Source of the DNA: Gyrodactylus bullatarudis
Lineage: Eukaryota; Platyhelminthes; Monogenea; Gyrodactylidea; Gyrodactylidae
Direction of reading: 5' to 3'
Length of the DNA: 64,000 nucleotides
NCBI GenBank assembly: GCA_012064415.1
Contig: SSNU01000021.1
Span: forward strand, 169,057 to 233,056
Under the pieces are notes generated by a model that worked only from the letters and a program-made list of their open reading frames with translations, ran no database searches and was not told where the DNA came from. Both the position numbers and the translations under genes were made by a program. Of this stretch, positions 12,501-22,949 are shown piece after piece. Every line of letters starts with the position of its first letter. Position 1 is the first letter of the stretch.

Positions 12501-14513
12501 TATCATATTGCATCGCTATCAACAATGGGGTTTGCTGTTGCCATGATCTCTGGTTAACATCAACATTTATTTCAAAAAGCATCTTGAGAATTGTCGGATC
12601 GGGTAGAGCAGCTGCCAAATGGATTGCTTTAAATCCAGACTTGTTCGTTGCATCCGATGTAAGGTCTTTATCGATTAACATTCGAACCATTTCCGGAGAT
12701 TCTAAAAATCATGGATATTCCAAATTTTTTGTGTAAAAGAAAATCAATTTTTTCATTTTCCATCTTAAGAAAAGTCTTAGCAAATAATGCTAAAAGAGTA
12801 GGCTTTGAATCAATAATGTGATTGAAAAACCCTGAATATTTTCATGATAGAATTTCACCACAAAAGTACTGGATTAATCTTAATCTAACATTTGAAATGT
12901 ATGTATCACTCTAAAGAACCAATAATTTTTGAGATAATAATTTCAACCAATGAAATTAAAGCAACAATCTTATTGGTCAGATGTATTTATAGAACTGAAT
13001 GAATTCAAGATACCTGATTTAATTGCCAAATGAAATATGTGTTCATTCTCATTTGTGTACGCTTTAAAATCGAATGGTTGTTCAAAGAGATACTTTGCCA
13101 TTTCAACACGTTTGTTAGCAACAGATGAATGAATTGCTGAATATCTACGCTTGTCAACCCTATCCAGAAGAAATCCAGCCAACATTTCAGAATAGACAAA
13201 GCTAAGTAATATCTTGACAGATTCCAGGGAACCAGACCTCGATCCAACATGCAGCTAGAATTTTTACAATCATTAATAATATTGAATTAAAAAAATTATT
13301 TAAGCAAGAAAATTCTCACAACAACTTTATTTTTCATACAGAAAAAATCTGAAAAAAAGAATGAAATATACGCCCTTGAGTTGAGATCACGCAAAAGTAT
13401 AATTTTCATCAAACCTCATTCAAATGGGCGTTTATTCTGATTCTTTTTTCTATATTTTGTTTTGATGAATTTGAATTAGAAAAACTCACCGGTGTTTCAT
13501 CCTCAAAGTTGGCTGAATAAGGACTGGCTGAGGAGAAGAGAAGGATTCTGACAAGTTGATGAAGATTCTGTGCCATCGACTTGTGAAGGGGTGTATTTCC
13601 CAATTTATCTTTATCTTCTATATCAATATTTTCACACTTTACCAACTGGAGTACAGCACTCTCGTTATTCTTATCGATAGCATAATGCAGCGGAGTGCAA
13701 CCTTTGGAGTCTTGACTGTTAACATCAGCTCCGAGTGATATCATAAGGTTTATAACCTTGTTAAATACATGTTTTGGCTCCTGCAAGGCTATCCTTATAT
13801 CTCTAGGAGGTGAAAACTCATTGTCATAGTCATATAGCTCGCTGACTTCATCTTTATCTTCAAGACTGTAATCTTCCTCTTCCGATTCGAAAGATTCAGG
13901 AAACTCATGGTCTAATCTTTGGCCGAACAGCTTAACTGCTTCAGTCTCTTTTGTCTTTTCAAGTAGATTGGTCTTGAATATATCCAAAAAGTTTCTCCTT
14001 TGATTTTTCTCTGTAGGTACAAAACTTGTACGAGAGTCTCGCCTGTTCATACGAACTGCCTTATCATCAATGTTATCAACGTTATACCCAGAAATATCTA
14101 GAATTGCCTTTGATGGAAATCGGGCAGCATAATGAAGAGGTGTCATATTTTGCGATGTTTTACAGTTTATATCTGAAGAAAGACGTGAAGGAAAAATTTA
14201 CCCATCTTTAGATCTTTAACAAGATAAGCTATGATCCCATGATTATTCTGCCGACTAGCATGATGAAGGACATTCATTCCTTGCTCATCGAAACGATGGA
14301 TTAGCTCACTTCGGTCATCACGTTTATTGAGTAGATTTTTGAGTTTGGTCAATTGATTATCTTTAACATACTTTGAAGGATCTATGAAAAAAATTAACTT
14401 ACCTTAATCATCGTAGAGTAAGCACGTGAATCAGATAGCTTTTCAGCATTGAGCACAAAAGTGTTTTGTTTTTCAGTAAGTTTGGACCGAAAACCAGAGC
14501 TTAACAACTCCAT
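548..14513 (-). CDS. TRPA1-like: TRPA-A: ankyrin-repeat TRPA cation channel (complete, 19 exons)
   Basis: Plasma-membrane cation channel of the TRPA family, whose members sense irritants, heat or touch. Exons: 14513-14403, 14370-14202, 14172-13490, 13254-13014, 12701-12385, 11331-11224, 11190-11099, 11062-10816, 10776-10619, 10584-10463, 10396-10247, 10185-10136, 9750-9452, 3933-3825, 3765-3631, 3066-2791, 2328-2158, 987-826, 682-548. They join in frame to about 1,244 aa, a normal TRPA1 length. Residues ~38-710 are ankyrin repeats (TPLHYAA, NTPLHKS, TPFHFAA). A linker follows, then TM1 (~880-905, after the HPLV..KW motif), TM2-TM5, a pore with TTGEVDYGD near 1080, TM6 ending in MNLTVGLAIDDI, and a charged coiled-coil tail. 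Exon lengths 169, 241, 108, 92, 158, 109, 135, 276, 171 and 162 equal those of TRPA-C. The 10247 donor (GTATGG) is the least certain junction; it is the one that restores frame. The intron 3934-9451 hosts three other genes. Which TRPA subtype this is stays open. Confidence 0.9.
1229..1900 (-). mobile_element. Truncated LINE fragment (reverse transcriptase C-terminal part)
   Basis: The minus-strand translation matches the LINE at 18.1-19 kb: ADIQLP...GVLLK..DDLKF and then RDKCKIML...LLLPGEIVS. The catalytic ADD has become VDD, and stops and frame changes interrupt it. It is a dead 5'-truncated insertion in a TRPA-A intron (988-2157). Confidence 0.8.
4414..4419 (-). terminator. Polyadenylation signal of the minus-strand nested gene
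   Basis: AATAAA on the minus strand about 30 nt past the stop codon, the mirror image of the signal at 6132-6137. Confidence 0.6.
4450..5151 (-). CDS. Secreted lysine/alanine-rich helical protein, copy 1
   Basis: Two exons, 5151-5093 and 5035-4450, give 214 aa. The first exon encodes a clear signal peptide (hydrophobic core FLLVVLFGLLAIS, cleavage probably after SNA). The mature part begins NAGVEKRGL and is almost wholly amphipathic helix rich in Lys, Glu and Ala. It repeats a unit of the type F..DPKGK..E followed by a helix (around FMKNPKEN, FKNDPKGKIEE, FKKDPKGKAEA), like LEA proteins, apolipophorins or small secreted helical proteins. I do not recognise a named family. The start is fixed by the signal peptide and a TATA box ~35-40 nt upstream. 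The 57-nt intron lies right after the signal peptide, as in the paralog at 7927. The gene sits in a TRPA-A intron on the same strand as its host. Confidence 0.85.
5152..5399. promoter_or_regulatory. Shared divergent promoter of the mirror-image gene pair
   Basis: The 248 bp between the two start codons hold outward-facing TATA boxes: tatataaa near 5360-5366 for the plus gene and tatatagag near 5185-5191 (minus strand) for the minus gene. Each is about 35-40 nt from its ATG, so 5' UTRs must be very short. The central 5194-5357 is unique and could hold shared enhancer sites. Confidence 0.65.
5400..6101 (+). CDS. Secreted lysine/alanine-rich helical protein, copy 2
   Basis: Mirror image of the gene at 4450-5151, with an identical protein of 214 aa from exons 5400-5458 (signal peptide) and 5516-6101. 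The exon junction is phase 2: the donor follows GCCAA and the acceptor is tttctcgag. A Lys-Arg pair follows the mature N terminus by a few residues, so a propeptide cut is conceivable but unproven. It runs antisense to the host TRPA-A transcript, unlike copy 1. Its function is not known. High charge, no cysteine in the mature chain and repeated helices argue for a membrane- or lipid-binding or desiccation-type protein rather than an enzyme. Confidence 0.88.
6132..6137 (+). terminator. Polyadenylation signal of copy 2
   Basis: AATAAA 31 nt after the stop codon at 6101, in an A-rich context. Confidence 0.6.
6431..6500. repeat. Short dispersed repeat (copy also at 11960-12035)
   Basis: The string gtatttggcatgta, then a variable part, then tgagtatgcctgaaata occurs here and at about 11965-12007 with matching flanks. 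It looks like a small SINE- or MITE-like family. I cannot define its ends. Confidence 0.5.
7882..7890 (+). promoter_or_regulatory. TATA box of the third nested gene
   Basis: ctataaaaa lies about 40 nt upstream of the ATG at 7927, the same spacing as in the palindromic pair. Confidence 0.5.
7927..8812 (+). CDS. Secreted lysine-rich helical protein, diverged paralog
   Basis: Exons 7927-7997 and 8287-8812 give 198 aa. The signal peptide (LALVLLFCVVFGYVQS) ends next to the phase-2 splice site, as in the two copies at 4.4-6.1 kb. The mature protein shares their layout: an F..DP-type turn (FLSDPEKN, FVKDPIKL) between long Lys/Phe-rich helices, and a very basic C-terminal third (KFFGRLKEFFKSKFGKKK). 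Sequence identity to the pair is low, but intron position, phase, signal peptide and repeat unit agree, so I infer common origin. The intron is 289 nt against 57 nt in the pair. No named family recognised. Confidence 0.85.
11480..11775. repeat. MITE-like element in a TRPA-A intron
   Basis: Begins with agctagttgacatgaagatgag and ends with the inverted motif (ttctcaccttcatatcaactagg). The termini match the foldback family seen at 26.5, 31.9, 42.0 and 57.7 kb. Confidence 0.65.
11820..12060. repeat. Dispersed repeat in a TRPA-A intron
   Basis: Contains the second copy of the gtatttggcatgta...gagtatgcctgaaata repeat found at 6431. The TRPA-A intron here (11332-12384) is over 1 kb because of this and the adjoining MITE-like element. 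Confidence 0.45.
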
Positions 14514-14920
14514 AATTTCTGGTAGTCAATTGAAATACTGCCGGAACAATGAATAAACAAAATCTATTCATTGAATAATAATACGCAGACATGTTAGTTT
14601 GTTTAAAATGATGAAAATCATTTATTTCAAAATATGAAAACTTTTAATCTCAATGTTTATCTCGATCTTAGCATGCAAGTTTTGAATAAATCCTGATAGC
14701 ATCACATAAAAAATGAATTTTTGTTGCAAATGATGAGAAATGGTCTGCAAAAGATGTTGAAGTTTTTTATTTCCATTTTTTTTGTTAGATAAAGCCTTAT
14801 ATTGAAATATAAATATAAAATAATGTGTACAAAATAAATGTAAGTTAATCTGATCAATAGAATGAAATAAATCTGGATCTTGTAGTCTTTTTAAATGTAA
14901 TAAAATAAATGGCAATAAAA
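14514..14920. other. Upstream flank of TRPA-A
   Basis: AT-rich region before the TRPA-A start codon, presumably its promoter and 5' UTR. No clear TATA box or other gene seen. Confidence 0.4.
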
Positions 14921-15334
14921 NNNNNNNNNNNNNNNNNNNNNNNNNNNNNNNNNNNNNNNNNNNNNNNNNNNNNNNNNNNNNNNNNNNNNNNNNNNNNNNN
15001 NNNNNNNNNNNNNNNNNNNNNNNNNNNNNNNNNNNNNNNNNNNNNNNNNNNNNNNNNNNNNNNNNNNNNNNNNNNNNNNNNNNNNNNNNNNNNNNNNNNN
15101 NNNNNNNNNNNNNNNNNNNNNNNNNNNNNNNNNNNNNNNNNNNNNNNNNNNNNNNNNNNNNNNNNNNNNNNNNNNNNNNNNNNNNNNNNNNNNNNNNNNN
15201 NNNNNNNNNNNNNNNNNNNNNNNNNNNNNNNNNNNNNNNNNNNNNNNNNNNNNNNNNNNNNNNNNNNNNNNNNNNNNNNNNNNNNNNNNNNNNNNNNNNN
15301 NNNNNNNNNNNNNNNNNNNNNNNNNNNNNNNNNN
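14921..15334. other. Assembly gap (414 N)
   Basis: Run of N. It separates TRPA-A from the Penelope-like element, so the 3' end of that element could lie in the gap. Confidence 0.99.
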
Positions 15335-15486
15335 ATCATACCTGTTGCCAGGTATGCAACATTATTTAGTAAAATTGGTCTTTTGGATGTGTTATTGTTA
15401 TGGGGCTAATTATAATTATTTTATAGTAATACAGAATAGAATTATAACGAAAGATTGTAAATGGTGTTAATTAAGGGGTCATAAAA

Positions 15487-17202
15487 TTATTGTGTTGCTG
15501 GGATGAACTCTGTGATCCGTTTGCTCGTCTCGACCTCTTCTCTTCTTTTCTTTTTGGGTGGGGGCTGTGACAATTGTTTCTGCTCTTTTGGTTTTGGGAG
15601 GTTCAAGGGCTTAACATGATTTTTCTGTATGCATAAATTTGGCTTGTGTTGATTGATGAGATATGCTTCAGCAGCTTTTAAACTATAAATGCAGTTTCCT
15701 GATGGTTTACATTACTTCAAAGTTATTGGGGGAAACTTCTGCATTACAGTTTTTGAGGTGCTCTCTGATGGCTGTTTGTCCAGTATGGAGGTGCTCATCT
15801 ACTCTTTCCTCAAGGCTCCTGATGGTTTGGTCTATGTATTCTGCATTACAAGGGCATTCGAATTTGTAAACCACATAGGATTGTTTTAGTGGCTCCAGTG
15901 TGTCTTTGGAACAATTCGTAAACATCTTTTTCGTTTTGTAGATGATCCTTATGTTACCTTCTGGGTAAGTTTCATAAAAGACATCATTGATTTTCTTCTT
16001 GAACGTCATTGCGATTCTATCACCTTTGAATGGCAGTTTAATGTAGGCGGTTGGACCTTCTGTTTCTTTTGGCTTCCTTCTCGGAGTATAGAGTTTTGAG
16101 AGACGATCATTGATCAGTTCTGTTGGATAATCGTTTATTAAAAATATGCTGATCAGCTGTTCCAATTCTTCTTCCCACATTTCATCAGAGACTATCCTTC
16201 GTGTTCTCTTTGCTAACGGTGTTATGAGGCCTCGCATAATTTTTCCCGGTACAAATGAATTGAAGTTTAGCATTTTGCCAGTGAACGTGTTTTTTCATGT
16301 GTCGTCCATGTATCTGAAATAGAGATTGAACTTGTCGATTGTCGGTTTCAATGATGTCATCTCCAATTTTGCCAAGAAAATGTCAGCCAATAGTGGTCCA
16401 AGAGGTGAGCCCATTGCAACCCCATCCTTCTGGATGTACAATGTACATTGTACATGTGGCCATTGAAGCTAAACACGGCATTTTTACAACATAAAATTAG
16501 TAACTTTCTCACCCAGTTTGAGACCAGCTTGAACATTGACTGGTTATTCTTTACAAAATTGACGACAAATTCAATGGTCTCTTCCAATGGAACGTTCGTG
16601 AAAAGTGATACAACGTCAAACGACATCATGATTTGATCATTTAAATTGGTTTCTTTCATTTTCTCGATGAATTCAAAGGTGTCTGAAAGGGAATGTTTGC
16701 ATAGGGTTGTCTTTATTGGGGTGAGGATTTCGACCAGCCATTTTGCTATCTCTCTCGTTGCTGACTAGCTCATATCTAGTATAGGTCTCATCGGGATTTC
16801 TGGATCTGTCTGGTCCCTGTTGATTTTGTGCACTTTAGGTAGGCCATACATACGGTTAGTTGAGTTGTTTGAACATCTCAGCTTCTGGTAAGTTGGAGCG
16901 TCGATGTGCTTATTCTCTAGCATTGTCTTCAGCTCCTTCTTCACTTTGTCTGCAAATATTTTTGGTATGTGGTCTTCTAGTTTGGTTCTTGTTTTAGTGA
17001 ACTTCGAAGTGTCATCAATAATTTTCCTCATTGAGTTCACATATTTTTCTTTTGACAATATTACCAAGCCTGTTCCTTTGTCTGGTCTAGTCAGTATTAT
17101 GTTCGTGTTTCTCTTCAGTTTTTTTAGTGCTTTGAAGTGTCTCTGTTGCAGGTATTCGAAGTTTATCTGTTGATTCGCATATTCATTACAATAAGTTGCC
17201 AT
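15487..17202 (-). mobile_element. Penelope-like retroelement (decayed): RT plus GIY-YIG endonuclease
   Basis: Minus-strand reading from 17202: an N-terminal block with LTRPDKGTGLVILSK, then MYGLPKVHK and RPI typical of Penelope RTs. Next come motif A SFDVVSLFTNVPLEETI, motif B GVAMGSPLGPLLADIFLAKLE (one residue longer than usual spacing in this reading), and motif C YMDD near 16305. The C-terminal GIY-YIG-type domain reads VVYKFECPCNAEYIDQT..SLEERVDEHL, ending in a basic tail with a stop at 15487-15489. Frame changes near 16440 (a duplicated gtacaatgtacattgtaca tract) and an internal stop near 16770 break the frame. YIG is replaced by YID, so the copy is probably dead. The GIY-YIG domain separates this class from LINEs. 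Confidence 0.9.
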
Positions 17203-17233
17203 TGATAAGTGGAATCGTTCTCTTGCCTCGTCA

Positions 17234-17510
17234 TTGCAGTTGAAAAATTTGTCTGTTTGGTCAACTAAGCATATATTCCGATGCGACTGTGGAGCTTCTT
17301 ATATAGGACGTACGATTAGGAAATTGTCAACTAGGTCAAATGATCATCTAAAGAAGGATACAGCGGTGACAAGACACATCAAACAGGAAAAGCATGAGGC
17401 TTCGATTTCTCATTTCTCAATTTTGTATAAAAATGTGGGTGATGACAGCACAGATTTGTGGGTGAAGGAGAAATTCTTCATCAATCACTTTAAACTAGAC
17501 CTGTCCATCC
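17234..17510 (+). mobile_element. Penelope-like GIY-YIG fragment, opposite orientation
   Basis: Plus-strand reading HIFRCDCGASYIGRTIRKL...NDHLKKDTAVTRHI is the GIY-YIG endonuclease module of a second Penelope-like element, with intact YIG. Sequence differs from the minus-strand copy, so it belongs to another subfamily. A related remnant is at 35492-35615. Confidence 0.82.
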
Positions 17511-17514
17511 GTAC

Positions 17515-17630
17515 TCGATACGATATGTTGTCAATAATATCGAGTGTCAATATAGACTCGATATATTTATGTGTATAATATCGACATATCTCAATAATGT
17601 ATCGAATGGTATCGAGAGAGTAAAGGGGTA
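17515..17630. repeat. TCGATA-rich palindromic tract
   Basis: Repeated short units such as atatcgag, ctcgatat and tatcgac in both orientations, next to the end of the GIY-YIG fragment. Could be part of a terminal repeat of that element. Confidence 0.45.
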
Positions 17631-18126
17631 GAAAAAAAAATTTCATTCCCATCAAAATTTTATCATCGATTTTGTCATCCATTGTAATACCGAAAATGTG
17701 TATCTGTACCCTACCCCTTTATTATAAATATCACGGGGTCCGGACCCTAGGCATCAGCGTCTATTTACAATAGCCAATCAGAATAAATTTCCTAGTTTCT
17801 CTGTTCCATCTTACGCATTTGATGTTTAATCGTATTTTTTTTGTTAGACAATATTTATTTAAAAATAGAGAGGTTCTGTACAAGGATAAACAAAATAAAT
17901 TCAACGTTATCTGGATAATTTGGCAATAAATAAATTCAATTTCCGAAAACAGGTTTCATAAAAGAAATTTTAAAAAATAACATAATGACTAAATAAGCCC
18001 TTCAAGAAATTTCATTAAATCATTCTGGAATTATTGAAGATAAAGTAGACTTTTTGTATAATCTAATTTAGGTCTAATATGCAACATGATTGCCTTAATA
18101 TTGGTCAAATCATTGCATTCTGATAT

Positions 18127-20505
18127 TTAAAATTTGTTCTCAATCATATTATATGTAGATAACAAATAATGATTGGAGAAGGAGGAAGATCTAAGATTAT
18201 AAGAATTTTCAAAAATGTTGGCTGATTTTACAAAAGTTTTTGTAATTATTGCGTATCTTCTAACCCATAGAGGGTTAAGTCCAGATATCAAAATTCGTGC
18301 ATTATACGAGTCTAAATCTGGATAAAGAAAATACAAAAACCTGGATTGGACATGCTCGATCTCCAAAGATTTTTCTATGGATAAAGAGGGAACAAGTGGA
18401 GAGATGTAATCAAGATTATTCAAAACAAAGGCTTTATAAGCTTTAAGTCTTAAATTAATTGACTTGGAGAATTTTAAAATTGAAAAAATTATGGTATTAA
18501 TCTTAGGTAAATTAGAGAGTGGGTCAATTTTAAGTCCATCAGAAATACTGAAACCTAGATCTGAAGTAAAGGAGACAATTTCTCCAGGAAGTAGAAGCGA
18601 TTCCAAGAGGGTTGCAGGGAGACCGCATGGGAGCATAATTTTGCATTTATCTCTATTAATATAGAGCCCCATGGTCTAAAGGGTACCTTTAAGAAGACAG
18701 AAGTTGTGATTTATTTTTAAAATATCAAGGGAATTTTTCACCTTGAAGACGAACTTTAGATCGTCAGCAAATTTAAGGAGAACACCCTCTATGTTCTCCG
18801 GGAGCTGAATATCAGCGAAGTAAATATTAAAGAGAAGAGGGCCAATAGTTGAACCTTGGGGTACACCCCAGTTTACTGATTCAAGTTTACTTGTGGTGGA
18901 GTTAAAAGAAACAAACTGTTTCCGATTTGATTAAAAAAATGGTTAGATTAATAATATATGGGTTGATATTAAGCTCAATGAGTTTTTTTTAATGAAAGTG
19001 AATTTGAGTTTATCAAAAGCTTTTGATATATCCAAATAATGGATAATAAAAAATTTATCAATTTTTTCTTGAATGAAAGCGAGTATTTCATAAACTCGAG
19101 CATGTTACTAGATGTATTTTTACCATTTAAAAACCAAGTTGAGTCTTATCGTGGAATGGGTGGGGTAATGATTTTGAAATTTCATCTGTCAAATATCGAT
19201 CTAAAAATTGACAGAAAAATGTTTAATGATGAAATGGGTCTAAGGTCTGAGTAACAGGAGTACTTTTTAACCTTAGGAATGGGAGTTATTTTAATTATGA
19301 GCCATTCTGAGGGTATTTCACATTCAGAAATACATTTGTTTAAATATTGAATAAGTAGGTTTAAAAAAGGAGGAGGTAAATTAAATAATAAATTTAATGA
19401 GTTGAAATGTAAGTCCAGTCTGTTTTTATTTTTACATTCTTCAATTAAATTATTCAAATCAGTTAAAGTAATGATTGGAGGGTTTGAATCAATAGGAACA
19501 AGATCAATAGTTTCGAATTGATTAAATGATGAGATGATATAATCGTTGATATTATTGCAAAACTCTAGATCATGTAAAGCGGTGAAATTTACAATTGAGG
19601 AGAATTTTTAAACATTTAATAATTTTCTAACTTAGACCAACCTATTTGAGGGTTGGTTTTAAGATCATTTAAGACAATGGCTTAAAAAGATCTTTGAGAA
19701 GTAAAGTCTAGCTGTGATGTTTCATTAAAAAATGAATGATTATTCCATAGAAACAATTAAAGTTGAAATCATTATTTTTAAAAATTTCATGCATTGAGGA
19801 TTGTACTAAACTCTTACATCTTTTAAAATCGACAGTTTTTTTTGGCTTTAGGTAAAAGATTGCATGATTCGAGAGACAAAAGTTAAAGAACAAAATGTTA
19901 TGATCTGAGAAAGGCACAGAGCTAGCAATAGGTCTATAAAATACATTAGAAAATATAAGATCAAGAATATTAGATTTACGTGTGGGGGAATCAACAATTT
20001 GGTCAAGTTTGAATTTGGAGATGAGGTCATCAAAGCATGGAGGAATTAAGGGGGAATTATTTTTTGAGGGAAAATTGAAATCCCCTAAAATAGTGATGTT
20101 TTTGCAGGTATCTACTAGTGAGGAGATATGCGATAAAAGGCACATATCTGAAATAAAAAATTTACTACCAATAGGAGGTCTATAAAGCAATAAAAAAATT
20201 TGAATAGTACCATTAATATTTAGTTTGATAAAAATATATTGAAAGGGGGATGATGATGTATATTTAGATATGATTTTAATCGAGTTATGAATAAATAAAC
20301 CAACTCCACCACCAGTGGATTCAAGTCTATCGGCCCTAAGAAATTGATAATCAGAAATATTCAAAATGGAATCAGAAACAGAGGGGTTAAGCCCGGTTTC
20401 AGTAATAAAAAATATGGATGGCTTGAATTTATAGATAATATCTTTAACGTTGAAAAGAGAATTTTGAGATAGAAGAGATCTTATATATATTGAGGAGGAA
20501 AAAAC
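18127..20505 (-). pseudogene. LINE ORF2: APE-type endonuclease and reverse transcriptase
   Basis: The endonuclease half (20505 to ~19700) shows ITETGL, ADR.....GGGVGLFI, ILGDFN and SDHNIL, the residues of an AP-like nuclease. RT blocks follow: P.PKVKKYSCYSDLRPIS near 19240-19290, WGVPQGSTIGPLLFNIYFADI near 18840-18900, FADDLKF near 18760, and a C-terminal portion (GLYINRDKCKIMLP...VQSRFLYFLYP) to a stop at 18127. Stops and frame changes between the blocks mean no intact ORF. The order and motifs fit CR1/jockey-type elements; the exact clade needs a tree. Confidence 0.85.
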
Positions 20506-20513
20506 CAGAATGA

Positions 20514-21490
20514 TTAATGAAATAACTGGTCAGGCTTACTTATTTCTGATTTGGCTGGAATTCTGGACTGATAGGTGAAGAGAGCCTCATTTGAATCAAG
20601 GTCAACATTGAATTGACGATATTTTGAGATAACATTTAGCTGACGAGGAGAGAGAATTGAACAGTCAATATTTGAAGTGGAATCGTCAGGTCCAGAACCA
20701 TGTTTGACCCGATCCACAGCAGGGGGACGAGTATAAGGACCAGGAGAGTTTTCTTTATTGTCAGAGTTGTCATAATCAAGGACTTTAAGAATACAACTAA
20801 CGTCTTGACAGGGGTCAATGGGTCGAGCTTGAAAAATCTGAGTATGGAGCTTTGGGGTATTTCAGAACTATGTGTAAAAATCACAGAATCGTTGTTTTGC
20901 CTTTTATTATTCCAAGTAGATCCAGTTGATAATGCTGGCGAAAAGGTGGGTCTTTTTTTAGACTTAATATGGTTTGGAATGTCCTTGATAACTGGAGAAG
21001 CAACATCAGAGGATACTATGTGTTGAGAGGGAACTTTATTATGATTAGGAGTTTCGATTTTTTTGTTTTTGGATTTAACCTTAGGATTTTTTGATTTGAT
21101 CTCCCGACAGGTAAATAATCTTTTGGCTTTACAGATAGAGATGAGCTGTTGAAGAATTGAAAATGATGGTTTACGTTTAAAAACAACCCGAATGAATACA
21201 GAACCAAATTCGTCAATATTTTTGAAACAGTGATAGGTGAAGCATCCGATAGAGTTAATCAAAGATTTGACTTGAGCGGTATTAATATAATATCCTCTGA
21301 AAATTTAACTCTTCAAATGAGCTTTGTTTGGAGGATTGAAAGAACTATCAGGTGAATTCTTCTCTCTGATTGGAAGATGTGGAGCAAAGGGAGGATGAGG
21401 AGGAATAGTATTGTGTGTAGAATAGACATTTGGATGATTAATTACAGGTTTAGTAATTTGTTGAGTTACACAAAGATGTGTAGTTAATAT
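20514..21490 (-). pseudogene. LINE ORF1 remnant
   Basis: Proline-rich N-terminal stretch (PPHPPFAPHLP near 21380), then a compact domain (CFTYHCFKNIDEFGSVFIRVVFKR) that resembles an RNA-recognition fold in ORF1 proteins, then a Lys/Ser-rich tail. A stop near 21306 and a frameshift near 20760 break it. Position just 5' of ORF2 supports the call. Confidence 0.65.
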
Positions 21491-21939
21491 TCGTTTAAGA
21501 GTATTTGATGTATGCTATCTCCATTTTTAGTGAATACACTTGATTCAATAGATGTTGTATTTGTGTGTCTTTATGTCTAATACATAGATTGATGGATGAT
21601 AAATGATGATTGACATAATTAGAGTTCAGGCAATTGCATATTTGAATTCTACAGGTATGATTCCTCTATAAAAATTATCTTACTTTTTACCTATGACCTT
21701 GGGAAGAAGGTTTTCAAGAAAACGTTTTAAACAAAATTTAAATTTTTGAAAAAAATCAACTCTCTTTGAATTAGAATAACTCGAGTTTGACAAATGATAG
21801 AGCCAAGATCTTTGCGTATTCCAGGAGATTGATAAATATCCTATTGAATGAGTGGTAAACGAAGTATTTTCTGACGCCTAGGTGAATAATAATGAGTTGC
21901 TTAAGTGGTATGTGCCTTCAAAGGCACAGTGGGACTTTA

Positions 21940-22510
21940 AGGGTTAAAGATCCCCTTGAGACGATGGGGCTCTATGTTAATAGAGATAAATGCAAAATAA
22001 TGCTCCCATCTGGTCTTCCTGTAACCCTCATGGAATCGCTTCTACTTCCTGGAGAAATTGTCTCCTTAACTTCGGACCTGGATTTCAGTATATCGTCTAG
22101 TTTAAAATTAAATCCTCTAGCTAATCTCCCTAGAATTAATTCTATTATTTTTACCATTAAGAAATTCTTTAAATCCAGTGATGTACGACTAAAAGCTTAC
22201 AAATCACTGGTTTTTTTCACTTTTTGACTATATTTTTTCTCTCTTACCCAATTTAAATCAATCTCAGTGTCTAACTATTGAACGTGTTCAATATAGGTTT
22301 TTACATTCTTTATATCCTCATATTGACTCGTACAATGCACTAATATTGGTCTCTGGCCTTATCTCCCTCTGGGTCCGGAGATTTGCTTTTTTAGTCAAAA
22401 AATTCAGAGTCTTATTCTCCCTCTAATGATAATAATTATTCCTTGAGAAATAATAAATATAGCCCTAACTATTTACTTTCTATACTAAATATGAATTATC
22501 TGATTGTGAT
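21940..22510 (+). mobile_element. LINE fragment, plus strand
   Basis: Reads GLYVNRDKCKIMLPSGLP, then LLLPGEIVSLTSDLDFSIS and more, homologous to the C-terminal RT part of the element at 18.1 kb, then breaks down with frame changes after ~22225. Opposite orientation to the main copy. Sequence 21500-21900 and 22510-22949 shows nothing I recognise. Confidence 0.8.
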
Positions 22511-22949
22511 GATTATATGATTGAATCTTAAATTGGTCATGTCTCACATCAGGCTTAAAATCGATTACTCTAAGTCTTTGCTTTATTCTTATCTTCATTA
22601 ACCAGTTGATTTTCGAATTTTTTGCAGACTCTAGTTCTCAGGCTCTACTATTGCTCAAATTTCTACAACTCGAGATCCTTTACCTTATTATATGACTTAA
22701 CATTTTAACATTTCATAATTGTACTGATCAATCTATCCATTTTATTTATATTTGAACAAACAGATTTCGTTATAATTTGTATTTATATTTTCAATTCAAT
22801 ATAAGATTTTTTTCTAACAAAAATACTTTTCTAAGCTCTTTCAATGGTTGACAAGAAGAAAAAAGAAAGTATGATTTCAAAAAGTTTTATTCATTCATTT
22901 TTAACTTTTTAGCCAATTGAGTTTTGCTTTTTGAGCTAGAAAGGAATTT

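Larger units (their letters stand above)
18127..21490 (-). mobile_element. LINE (CR1/jockey-like non-LTR retrotransposon), decayed
   Basis: Minus strand: ORF1-like region, then endonuclease, then reverse transcriptase in the usual order, with several stops and frameshifts. Two further pieces of the family are at 1229-1900 and 21940-22510. No clear target-site duplication or poly(A) was found. Confidence 0.88.

Noticed and set aside
14854..15409. Open frames across the N run
   Set aside because: They consist mostly of undetermined sequence.
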